From contig DAAQ01000026.1 in assembly GCA_001701225.1 (NCBI GenBank), positions 1 through 28,896 of the forward strand: DNA of 28,896 bases. The letters are read 5' to 3'. Each line of letters opens with the position of its first letter. Position 1 is the stretch's first letter. Source of the stretch: Bacteroidales bacterium H5. Lineage in GTDB: Bacteria > Bacteroidota > Bacteroidia > Bacteroidales > Muribaculaceae. Below are positions 8,701 to 15,467 of this stretch, piece by piece. Made by a program: the position numbers and the translations under genes. Below the pieces are notes generated by a model. It saw nothing but the letters and a program-made list of their open reading frames with translations, was not told the DNA's origin and searched no databases.

Positions 8701-9567
8701 CCTTATGGGGCCGAGGTCGGTGACGCGCCACGAGTCGTCTGTGACAAGTTTACGGCGCGAGCCGTCGGCATATTCCACAATCAGGTTGAGGCGGCAGGTC
8801 GGATTGCCGAACACGGGTATCTTGGCGGCCTTGTGCTGTCGCATCGGGAAATATCGTCCCGGCCCGAGGACTATACCCACGGTGAGGGTCGAGTCGCCGA
8901 GCATCGATGCGGGAATATCGTAGGTATTGTAATATACCGTCTTGCGATAGTCTGACGGTACGGGCTTGAGCACGTCGCCTGAGCCTATCTCCGCGCCGTT
9001 GACATACAGGCGATAGTTGCCGAGCCCTGATATGTAGGCGGTGGCGCGTCTGACGGGTGTTGTGCCGATCGAGAACTCCTTGCGCATATAACGCGCCGGG
9101 AGCACGGTGTGGACTGTGCCGCGCGCATCACCCTCGCGCGGTGTCTCTAGACCCATCCATCGTCCGCCCCACTGCGATTCGGCCAGCAGACCCACGCCAA
9201 ACTCGGCGGCGCGCTCCGGGCGGTGTTCCTCCTTGCCTGTGGTGGCGCAGACCGTCCACCATGCGCGTGTGGCGGGGCGCAGGGGTTTTCCGGCATAACG
9301 TATTCCCTGCTGTGCTGTGGATGTCACGATGCCCGAATCCCACAGGTCGGGTGTCCCTGCGGCGAGTAGCTCGGGCGAGGATGCGACAAGGATGCGGTAT
9401 GAGTCCTGCGATGCCGCAGTGGCATCCACGCGCCATGAGAAACGTGGTTCCGATGTGCCGACACCAAGCGGTGACACAAGGTTCTCGACGCGCATGTCTG
9501 TGACGGCAGCCGAGAGAGTCAGCGGCGTCAGGAGGGATAGGATGGCGGTAAGTCTTACAGATTTCAT
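5722..9567 (-). CDS. GH78 alpha-L-rhamnosidase fused to a C-terminal BNR (sialidase-like) propeller
   Basis: This 1281-residue exported enzyme has a signal peptide (1 to about 20). An Ig-like domain (about 22-125), rhamnosidase N domain (about 160-335) and beta domain (about 340-450) follow. The alpha/alpha six-hairpin catalytic domain spans about 455-810 and a C domain about 815-895. The GH78 acid motif DCPQRNERQPWLGD places Glu495 as the likely general acid, and TTTWELWNGD gives Glu785 as the likely base. From about 905 to the end is a second complete module of the BNR_2 type. It has CHAATIVETRDGD, CWNPVL, GPVKNKP and SYPAIIQ landmarks and Asp boxes at SKDGGKTW and SDDRGRTW. The classical sialidase FRIP arginine motif is not visible, so true sialidase activity is doubtful. 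GH78 releases alpha-linked L-rhamnose. The fusion suggests two-step cutting of one glycan. It lies 30 bp after the 93-residue gene, with no nearby SusC/SusD. Confidence 0.9.
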   Translation of the reverse strand: MKSVRLTAILSLLTPLTLSAAVTDMRVENLVSPLGVGTSEPRFSWRVDATAASQDSYRILVASSPELLAAGTPDLWDSGIVTSTAQQGIRYAGKPLRPATRAWWTVCATTGKEEHRPERAAEFGVGLLAESQWGGRWMGLETPREGDARGTVHTVLPARYMRKEFSIGTTPVRRATAYISGLGNYRLYVNGAEIGSGDVLKPVPSDYRKTVYYNTYDIPASMLGDSTLTVGIVLGPGRYFPMRQHKAAKIPVFGNPTCRLNLIVEYADGSRRKLVTDDSWRVTDLGPIRLANEYDGEVYDARMEMPGWAASGFDDSAWLPAQRSAIPYGTLRAQTTPDMTCGESVTPLSVTPHDDRYIVDFGVNMAGWIALRPRGAEGDTIRIRFAERLNPDGTLYTANLRDARSEDIYICSGRELGEVTWTPSFTYHGFRYAEVSGLPGMGPDDIRAIHVGDPMEMSMDFECSDTILNRVVLNALRGIRANYKGMPVDCPQRNERQPWLGDRTSGALGESMFFDNHTLYAKWVRDICEAQREDGCIPDVAPAFWNYYTDNVTWPAALPMVCDMLIEQYADTVPARMAYPHMARWMEHIIAEYSRDGIVTRDRYGDWCVPPESPELIHSKDPARKTDGALISTAYTARCLALLEKFATMQGLGDDAARWRTLREKTSEAFNRRFLTNRPGTTPKPGHPLYPDSIFYGTNTPTANVLALAFGLVPDSLRHAVAENLAARIITEGNTHITTGVIGTSWLLRTLTANGRGDLAWTLATNRTYPSWGYMAEKGATTTWELWNGDTANPAMNSGNHVMLLGDLLSWVQQDLCGIRNGSQPGRYVFEADWSIPDCEYASTSRPTPWGKIQSRWERDGRRLTWRITLPSGTSGEVRLPDGSVSEIGPGTHTVGCELPLPHPLVTDAAHLYTRTSFPQCHAATIVETRDGDLVAAYFGGTHERHPDVCIWVSRKPKGSNRWSDPILAGDGVFLPGTPDALLAGVNDSTTPASVGPIAQFADADPRLRRKACWNPVLTEMPSGELWLFYKVGLRVADWTGWVVKSKDGGKTWSKREPLPQGFIGPVKNKPEIVDGRLICASSTESGGWKLHFEILDLATGQWDYIDPIPADSAYLTEDLLPDGITPREGARLRPINCIQPSILRHDDGRLQVLMRTRNGRLATSWSDDRGRTWSRVTLTDIPNNQSGTDAVTLADGTHLLIYNPFSTLPATKKGPRTPLAVARSTDGLHWTPIVTLEDSPISQYSYPAIIQGRDGDIHCIYTWRRQRIAYRRLTLPDTTF

Positions 9568-9597
9568 GGTGATGGTCTAAGGTTGATGGGATATGGC

Positions 9598-9879
9598 CTA
9601 TGCCAGCGGTATCATGTGGGCAATCATGGTATCTGCGGAGGCCGGGGGGATGGCCAGGGCCCGCAGCCGCGCCGCGATTCCGTCGCGGCTGATTGCAGTG
9701 GGCAGTTCCGTGCCCGGAGGCGCCATGACGATGACGCCGTTATAGTCTATGGTGCCGAATGTCTCGGCCGTATATGGTATTATCTCCGCCTGTCCCGAGG
9801 GGTGAATCGTGACGAGAGCCGGAGCGGTGACCGCACCTGCGCACAGCGCGGCGTGGCATCTGTATCGTCGCGCGGTCAT
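9598..9879 (-). CDS. hypothetical 93-residue protein coupled to the DUF4296 gene
   Basis: I do not recognise this protein. It begins basic (MTARRYR) and has a short Ala/Val-rich stretch (residues about 9-23). It then has strand-like segments (ALVTIHPSGQAEIIPY, YNGVIVMAPPG) and a small helical end. It is not clearly a signal peptide protein. Support for it being real: its ATG overlaps the upstream stop as ATGA (9876-9879), it fills the gap exactly, and the GH78 start follows 30 bp after its stop. High G+C could also create such a frame by chance. Confidence 0.55.
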   Translation of the reverse strand: MTARRYRCHAALCAGAVTAPALVTIHPSGQAEIIPYTAETFGTIDYNGVIVMAPPGTELPTAISRDGIAARLRALAIPPASADTMIAHMIPLA

Positions 9880-10673
9880 CTGTATCGGGCGGTCTGCTGA
9901 TGTGCGCGCGCAGCTTTGTTGTCATTGAGGCCGCGTGTGCGGGTCAGCGACAGTGAGTCGAGATAGCTGACCTCGTCAGGTGCGGCGGCATAGTGGATGT
10001 AGCCGTAGACGGTGGATGCGGTCTTCATTGAGTCGAGTACCAGCACCAGCCGCTGCTTCTGTTGGTCGGCGCTGCGGTTGAGGGTGACGAACTCTGTCGT
10101 GCCGTCGTTATAGTCGACGGCGAGTCCCATCTCGACAGGGCCTCTGGTCATTATCCCGTGTGCTGTGATGGCATATCGGTCGCCGCGCTCCCAGTTGCGG
10201 TCGCGGTGAACGGCGAATGTGATATAGTCCGAGGGCATCAGGGCAGAGTTGCGGCGCATGGTGGGGCCGGTCCAGAGGTTTACGGAGTCGCCGTCGAGAC
10301 TGACTGTGCCCGATGCTGTCTGGTCTGACTTGGCACCCCGCTTCTCGGCCTCGGCGATGCGGGCCTGGAGTATCTTCTCGGTCTCGTCGCACACTTTCAT
10401 GTACTCCTCGAGGTGGCTTCCGTACCAGTATAGCGAGGAGTCGACCTCGGCTGTCGTGAAGCCGTGACGGGCATATATGGCCTGTTTGAAGGCCCGGCGA
10501 GACGAGTCGGAGTTGTATCGGTATATGTCGCTCTCGACGACAGACTCCCCCACATAGAGGTCAGCCATGAGCGAGGCCATCTCGGAGGTGGACATCACCC
10601 CATCGGGAGCCTTGCTGCACGAGACCGCGCAGACCACGAGGACAAGCAGGACGAGATATGGCAGACGGCGCAT
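9876..10673 (-). CDS. DUF4296 lipoprotein
   Basis: This 265-residue protein has a lipoprotein signal peptide with lipobox ending at Cys19 (AVSC). It then has the DUF4296 pattern: an early helix MASLMADLYVGESVVESDI, then FKQAIYARHGFTTAEVDSSLYWY. A charged helix follows (about 95-115), and then a strand-rich C-terminal half. The family is found next to lspA and dksA/traR in Bacteroidales, as here (20 bp after lspA). Its role is unknown. A periplasmic envelope role is inferred from its lipid anchor. Confidence 0.85.
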   Translation of the reverse strand: MRRLPYLVLLVLVVCAVSCSKAPDGVMSTSEMASLMADLYVGESVVESDIYRYNSDSSRRAFKQAIYARHGFTTAEVDSSLYWYGSHLEEYMKVCDETEKILQARIAEAEKRGAKSDQTASGTVSLDGDSVNLWTGPTMRRNSALMPSDYITFAVHRDRNWERGDRYAITAHGIMTRGPVEMGLAVDYNDGTTEFVTLNRSADQQKQRLVLVLDSMKTASTVYGYIHYAAAPDEVSYLDSLSLTRTRGLNDNKAARAHQQTARYR

Positions 10674-10693
10674 CTGTATTTCTGACGGGTGTA

Positions 10694-11335
10694 TTATTGC
10701 CGCAGCCCCTCGAGTGACTCGCGCAGAGCCTTGGGGCCGAGGATATAGCGGTGATAGAATATGACAAGCGCGATGACCCCGACCGATATGGCGGCGTCGG
10801 CAAGGTTGAACACCGGATGGAAGAACTCGAATTCAGTCCCCCCTACCAGCGGCATCCATGTCGGCCATACGAACGAGAAGAGCGGGAAATATAGCATATC
10901 CACGACCTTGCCCATGAACCACGGCGCATAGCCTCCTCCGGCGGGTAGGAAGGTGGCGACCTGCGGGGGCATGGGATTGTTGAACACCACGCCATAGAAT
11001 ACGCAGTCGAAGATGTTGCCCGCGGCTCCCGCTATGATGAGGGCCAGACACACCACATATCCCGTCGGGACACGCGGTATGCGGCACACCTTGGCAAGAT
11101 ATATACCAAGCAGCGTGACTACGACGAGCCTGAATATGGTGAGTGCGAGCTTGCTCCCGATGGTCATTCCGAAAGCCATGCCGTTGTTCTCGATGAACAG
11201 CAGGTGGAACCATGGGAAAATCTGCATGTCCTCGCCCAGATAGAAGGTGGTCTTGACCCAGAACTTGAGTATCTGGTCGAGGACTATGACGGTGAGAATG
11301 ATTATGGCGGCGACTGTTGCGTGGCGTCGGATCAT
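10694..11335 (-). CDS. lspA: lipoprotein signal peptidase (signal peptidase II)
   Basis: This 213-residue inner-membrane aspartyl protease cuts prolipoproteins before the lipidated cysteine. The conserved segment LDQILKFWVK (Asp20) is present. The two catalytic aspartates are Asp110 (AGNIFDCVFYG) and Asp180 (FNLADAAIS). Four membrane segments can be seen. The region between the catalytic motifs (about 118-172) is longer than in E. coli LspA, as is usual in Bacteroidota. Its ATG shares one base with the stop of the dksA-like gene (TAATG). It serves the lipoproteins encoded in this window, including the DUF4296, GH5 and thioredoxin-like ones. Confidence 0.96.
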   Translation of the reverse strand: MIRRHATVAAIIILTVIVLDQILKFWVKTTFYLGEDMQIFPWFHLLFIENNGMAFGMTIGSKLALTIFRLVVVTLLGIYLAKVCRIPRVPTGYVVCLALIIAGAAGNIFDCVFYGVVFNNPMPPQVATFLPAGGGYAPWFMGKVVDMLYFPLFSFVWPTWMPLVGGTEFEFFHPVFNLADAAISVGVIALVIFYHRYILGPKALRESLEGLRQ

Positions 11336-11718
11336 TATTTCTTGTGCTGGTTGATTTTGGCCTCGACGCTGCGTGTGGCGTGAGGTACGGCGCGGAGCCT
11401 CTCCTTGGGGATCAGCTCGCCGGTCTCGCAGCAGACGCCATAGGTCTTGTTTTCGATTCGTATCAGAGCGTTCTGCAGGTGCTGGATGAATTTCATCTGA
11501 CGCTGTGCCAGATGTCCGGCCTCCTCTTTTGAGAGTGTCGAGGCACCCTCTTCAAGTATCTTGAACGTGGGACAGGTATCGGCAATATCGTTGCCCTCGG
11601 CATTTGTGACGCTGGCCTTGAGTGAGTCATACTCACGGCGTGCCTTGTCGAGTTTCTCGAGGATGATCTCCTTGAATTCCTGAAGTTCCTCGTCGCTGTA
11701 ACGTTTCTTTTCGCTCAT
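11335..11718 (-). CDS. DksA/TraR C4-type zinc-finger-like transcription factor
   Basis: This 127-residue protein has an N-terminal coiled coil (residues about 8-40), a second long helix (about 64-92), and a C-terminal finger region YGVCCETGELIPKERLRAVPHAT. That is the DksA/TraR signature, but the second CxxC pair is replaced (no cysteines at PHAT). The zinc site is therefore partly lost, as in many Bacteroidota homologues. Known family role: binding in the RNA polymerase secondary channel, often with ppGpp. It lies 85 bp after ileS and overlaps lspA by one base. The upstream gap holds the inverted repeat at 11756-11799 and no good promoter. Confidence 0.9.
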   Translation of the reverse strand: MSEKKRYSDEELQEFKEIILEKLDKARREYDSLKASVTNAEGNDIADTCPTFKILEEGASTLSKEEAGHLAQRQMKFIQHLQNALIRIENKTYGVCCETGELIPKERLRAVPHATRSVEAKINQHKK

Positions 11719-11755
11719 AGGTCTGTGATGGATTATAAGATGTGTTTTATGAAGG

Positions 11756-11799
11756 CCTGCAGGCCGTACAGGTGCCGGGCATCATATACGGCCTGCAGG
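11756..11799 (-). repeat. 13-bp perfect inverted repeat between ileS and the dksA-like gene
   Basis: CCTGCAGGCCGTA (11756-11768) and its exact complement TACGGCCTGCAGG (11787-11799) flank an 18-nt loop. It starts 5 bases after the ileS stop in the direction of transcription. No T-run follows on the minus strand (the sequence continues CCTTCATAAAACAC), so it is not a standard terminator. It could be a transcript-stabilising or processing hairpin, or a partial attenuator that lowers the downstream genes relative to ileS. The left arm also lies in a 12-bp palindrome (GGCCTGCAGGCC). Confidence 0.75.
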
Positions 11800-11803
11800 A
11801 TGG

Positions 11804-14800
11804 TTATCTGTTTAACGCGATACGGACGTTAATGTTCACATCATCCATCTCGAGGGGAGTCACATCGGGGTCGTTGGCGTCAAGGGGGCCGTCGGCAATC
11901 TCAAGTCCGGTGGCGAGCACCTGCGAGGCTATGTAGTCCGAGAACTCGCGTATCGCCTCGTCGGTGGACGCATTGGGCTCGAAGAGGAGGGTGATACGGT
12001 CTGTGATGTCATACTTGCGCTCCTTGCGTGTGCGCTGTATGCGGTTCACGATGTCTCGGGCTATGCCCTCGCGCTCGAGAGCTGGGTCGACAGTGATGTC
12101 GAGGGCTATTGTGAGCGAGCCTTCGTTGGCCACGAGCCATCCGGGGATATCCTCCGAGATTATCTCCACGTCGGCAAGGTCGATGACGGCGGGTGTGCCG
12201 TTGACATCAATCTCGACCGAGCCGTTCTTCTCGAGCTCGGCCACGGCCTTGGTGTCGAGTGCCTGGACTGCGGCGGCCACAGCCTTCATGTTCTTGCCGT
12301 GCTTCGGTCCGAGTTTCTTGAAATCGGGTTTGACACGCTTCACGATGATGTTTTCGTCGCCCGACACGATGCGCAGCTCCTTGATGTTGAGCTCGCTCTT
12401 TACCAGGTCGGCTATTGCCTCGAGTGTGGCGCGCTGTGTGTCGTCGGCTGCGGGCACCATGAGTGTGCGCAGCGGCTGGCGTACCTTGATGTTCGTCTTC
12501 TTGCGCAGTGCCAGGGCCATGGATGTGATGTCCTGGGCCATCTTCTGGCGTGCCTCAAGCTCCGGCGCGGCCAGTGCCGGGTCGAACTCGGGGAACTTGG
12601 CCAGATGCACGGATGTTGTGCCGTCGGTGAGGTCGCGCCACAGACGCTCGGCAAAGAATGGAGCGAACGGGGCCATGAGCAGCGACAGCGTGCGCAGGCA
12701 GGTGTAGAGGGTCTGATATGCCGCGAGCTTGTCGGCGGTCATCTCGCCACCCCAGAAACGGCGGCGGTTGAGGCGCACGTACCAGTTCGAGAGGTTGTCG
12801 CCGACAAAATCGGCTATGGCGCGTGCGGCGCGTGTGGGCTCGTAGTCGTCAAGGGCCTCGTTGACCTCGCGTGTCAGGGTGTTGAGCAGCGAGAGTATCC
12901 AGCGGTCAATCTCGGGACGCTCGGCAAGGGGTACCTGCGGTGCCTCGGGGTCGAAGCCGTCGACATTGGCATAGAGGGCGAAGAAGCTGTATGTGTTGTA
13001 GAGCGTGGCGAAGAGCTTGCGCGAGGTCTCGACGACACCCTTCTCGTCGTACTTGAGGTTGTCCCAGGGCGACGAGTTGGAAATCATGTACCAGCGCACG
13101 GGGTCGGCGCCATACTGGCCTATCTGCCCGAAGGGGTCGACAGCGTTGCCGAGACGCTTTGACATCTTGTTGCCGTACTTGTCGAGCACGAGGCCGTTCG
13201 AGATGACGGTCTTGTATGACACGGAGTCGAAGACCATGCCGGCGATGGCATGGAGCGTGAAGAACCATCCGCGGGTCTGGTCGACACCCTCGGCGATGAA
13301 ATCGGCGGGATATACCTCGCGGTTGTCAAACGCCTCCTTGTTCTCGAAGGGATAGTGTATCTGTGCGTAGGGCATGGAACCCGAGTCGAACCATACGTCG
13401 ATGAGGTCTTTCTCGCGGTACATCGGCTTGCCCGAGGGTGACAGCAGCACGATGTCGTCGACATAGGGACGGTGCAGGTCTATCTTCTCATAGTTGGCCT
13501 TGTCATAGTCGCCGGGCACGAATCCGCGGTCGCGGTATGGGTTGCTCTTCATGAGTCCGGCCTCTACGGCGCGGTCTATCTCGCCGAAAAGCTGCTCGAC
13601 GCTCTGTATGCACATCTCTTCCTTGGCATCTTCGGTGCGCCAGATCGGGAGCGGAGTGCCCCAGTAGCGGCTGCGCGAGAGGTTCCAGTCCTGAAGGTTC
13701 TCCAGCCACTTGCCGAAACGGCCGGTGCCTGTCGATGCGGGTTTCCACTTGATGGTCTCGTTGAGCTGCATGAGGCGGTCGCGCACGGCCGTGGTCTTGA
13801 TGAACCACGAGTCAAGCGGGTAGTAGAGCACCGGCTTGTCGGTGCGCCAGCAATGCGGATAGTTGTGCACATGCTTCTCGATCTTGAATACCTTGTCGGT
13901 GGCCTTGAGCTCCATGCATATCTTCACGTCGAGAGTCTCGGTATCCTCAGTGGCCTCGGGGTCGTATGCGTTCTTGACATAGCGGCCCTCCCAGGGCTTG
14001 TATGCCTCCACGTCGACCATCTCCTCGACAAATTTGGGGTCAAGATCTTCGATGCGGTAGAAACGGCCTGTCATGTCGACCATGGGGCGTATGTTGCCGT
14101 CGCGGTCTATGAGGTGAAGCGGGGGGATGCCGCTCTGACGCGAAACACGGAGGTCGTCGGCACCGAATGTGCCTGCGATGTGGACTATGCCCGTACCGTC
14201 GTCAGTGCTTACATAGTCGCCGGGGATGACGCGGAATGCGCCGGGACCCGGATTGACCCAGGGAAGAAGCTGCTTGTAATGGATTCCCACGAGGTCGGTG
14301 CCCTTGACCTGGGCGGCAACCTGCCAGGGTATGAGCTTGTCACCTTTCTTGTATTCGTCGAGAGGGAGCTCCCTGGCCTTGGGGTTGAAGAACGATCCCA
14401 TCAGGGCGTCGGCCACCACGACGGTGACGGGCGAGCCCGAGTAGGGATTGTAAGTGTGGACGATGTTGTAGAGTATCTCGGGGCCTACGGCCAGCGCGGT
14501 GTTCGAGGGGAGGGTCCACGGTGTGGTGGTCCATGCCAGGAAATAGGGTGTGCCGAAGCGGAACAGCAGGTCACGGTAGGGTGCCAGGGCTGCATATCCG
14601 TCGGTGCCTTCGGGCGAGTCGACAACCTCGAACTGGGCCACGCAGGTGGTGTCCTTGACATCGCGGTAGCAGCCGGGCTGGTTCAGCTCGTGCGAGCTCA
14701 GGCCGGTACCTGCGGCGGGCGAGTAGGGCTGGATGGTGTATCCCTTGTAGAGATAGCCCTTCTTGTAGAGCTCGCCGAGCAGCCACCACACGGTCTCGAT

Positions 14801-15271
14801 ATAGCGGTTGTCGTATGTGATGTATGCGTTGGGCATGTCTACCCAATAGCCCATGCGGCGTGTGAGGTCTTCCCATTCGCCGGTGAACTTCATCACCTCG
14901 CGGCGGCAGGCGGCGTTATAGTCGTCGACAGAGATTTTCTTGCCGATGTCCTCCTTGGTGATTCCGAGGTTCTTCTCGACGCCAAGCTCGACGGGAAGCC
15001 CGTGGGTGTCCCATCCGGCCTTGCGCTTGACCTGAAATCCCTTCATGGTCTTGTAGCGGCAGAAGATGTCCTTGATGGTGCGGGCCAGCACATGATGGAT
15101 GCCCGGTTTGCCGTTAGCCGAGGGGGGACCCTCGAAGAATACGAACGAGGGACAACCCTCGCGGTCGCTCATGGTGTGGTTGAACACATCCTCGGCGTCC
15201 CAAAGTCCGAGGACACTTTCGTTGATTCCGGGCAGGTTGAGCCCGTTATATTCATTGAATCTCTTCGACAT
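11804..15271 (-). CDS. ileS: isoleucyl-tRNA synthetase
   Basis: This 1155-residue class I synthetase charges tRNA-Ile. The HIGH-equivalent motif is PPSANGKPGIHH (residues about 49-60) and the KMSKR loop is at residues 702-706. The editing (CP1) region lies between them, including WTTTPWTLPSNTA. The long C-terminal part (about 1000-1140, with DITVDPALEREGIARDIVNRIQ) is the DUF5915-like extension typical of this eukaryotic-like IleRS type. The ATG at 15271 (MSKRFNEYNG) is chosen. An ATG at 15307 would lie inside the promoter. It heads the run ileS, dksA-like, lspA, DUF4296. Confidence 0.97.
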   Translation of the reverse strand: MSKRFNEYNGLNLPGINESVLGLWDAEDVFNHTMSDREGCPSFVFFEGPPSANGKPGIHHVLARTIKDIFCRYKTMKGFQVKRKAGWDTHGLPVELGVEKNLGITKEDIGKKISVDDYNAACRREVMKFTGEWEDLTRRMGYWVDMPNAYITYDNRYIETVWWLLGELYKKGYLYKGYTIQPYSPAAGTGLSSHELNQPGCYRDVKDTTCVAQFEVVDSPEGTDGYAALAPYRDLLFRFGTPYFLAWTTTPWTLPSNTALAVGPEILYNIVHTYNPYSGSPVTVVVADALMGSFFNPKARELPLDEYKKGDKLIPWQVAAQVKGTDLVGIHYKQLLPWVNPGPGAFRVIPGDYVSTDDGTGIVHIAGTFGADDLRVSRQSGIPPLHLIDRDGNIRPMVDMTGRFYRIEDLDPKFVEEMVDVEAYKPWEGRYVKNAYDPEATEDTETLDVKICMELKATDKVFKIEKHVHNYPHCWRTDKPVLYYPLDSWFIKTTAVRDRLMQLNETIKWKPASTGTGRFGKWLENLQDWNLSRSRYWGTPLPIWRTEDAKEEMCIQSVEQLFGEIDRAVEAGLMKSNPYRDRGFVPGDYDKANYEKIDLHRPYVDDIVLLSPSGKPMYREKDLIDVWFDSGSMPYAQIHYPFENKEAFDNREVYPADFIAEGVDQTRGWFFTLHAIAGMVFDSVSYKTVISNGLVLDKYGNKMSKRLGNAVDPFGQIGQYGADPVRWYMISNSSPWDNLKYDEKGVVETSRKLFATLYNTYSFFALYANVDGFDPEAPQVPLAERPEIDRWILSLLNTLTREVNEALDDYEPTRAARAIADFVGDNLSNWYVRLNRRRFWGGEMTADKLAAYQTLYTCLRTLSLLMAPFAPFFAERLWRDLTDGTTSVHLAKFPEFDPALAAPELEARQKMAQDITSMALALRKKTNIKVRQPLRTLMVPAADDTQRATLEAIADLVKSELNIKELRIVSGDENIIVKRVKPDFKKLGPKHGKNMKAVAAAVQALDTKAVAELEKNGSVEIDVNGTPAVIDLADVEIISEDIPGWLVANEGSLTIALDITVDPALEREGIARDIVNRIQRTRKERKYDITDRITLLFEPNASTDEAIREFSDYIASQVLATGLEIADGPLDANDPDVTPLEMDDVNINVRIALNR

Positions 15272-15295
15272 AAGATGCTTTTGGAAAAATTTTCG

Positions 15296-15326
15296 CAAAA
15301 TTAGCAAAAGTCATTGATTAAAGCAA
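15296..15326 (-). promoter_or_regulatory. promoter of ileS
   Basis: On the minus strand TTG (15324-15326) and TAATTTTG (15296-15303) are 20 bp apart. The -7 match is perfect, and the -33 is GTTG rather than TTTG. The predicted start site near 15290 gives a leader of about 20 nt before the ATG at 15271, which supports the shorter IleS start. Confidence 0.7.
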
Positions 15327-15389
15327 CTTTTACAGTTTATATAATGTAAAAAAACTTGGCCGATATGACGGTGTGTGAGAAATAATTGC

Positions 15390-15397
15390 TAAATTTG
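15390..15397 (+). promoter_or_regulatory. candidate -7 element of the GH5 gene
   Basis: TAAATTTG matches TAnnTTTG. No TTTG/TTG lies 19-21 bp upstream, so the promoter is weak or activator-dependent, or this is a chance match in AT-rich DNA. The leader to the GTG start at 15468 would be about 65 nt. Confidence 0.3.
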
Positions 15398-15467
15398 CGG
15401 CTGCGCATCCATAAAGGTGCGACAGTACAAGCCTTGCGAATTTCCAATCAAAAACATATTTCTAAAA

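Noticed and set aside
8434..9567. Possibility that GH78 and the BNR module are two genes merged by a sequencing error
   Set aside because: The frame is continuous for 1281 codons with no stop or frame change near residue 900 and normal linker sequence. No sign of an internal start with a signal peptide was seen there.
13472..15304. 610-codon open frame on the plus strand opposite ileS
   Set aside because: It is antisense to a gene with all IleRS motifs. Its translation is Val/Gly/Leu/Ala-rich without domains, and high G+C explains the missing stops.
15272..15307. Longer IleS start (12 more residues)
   Set aside because: The ATG lies upstream of or inside the predicted -7 element, and the conserved protein begins MSKRF.
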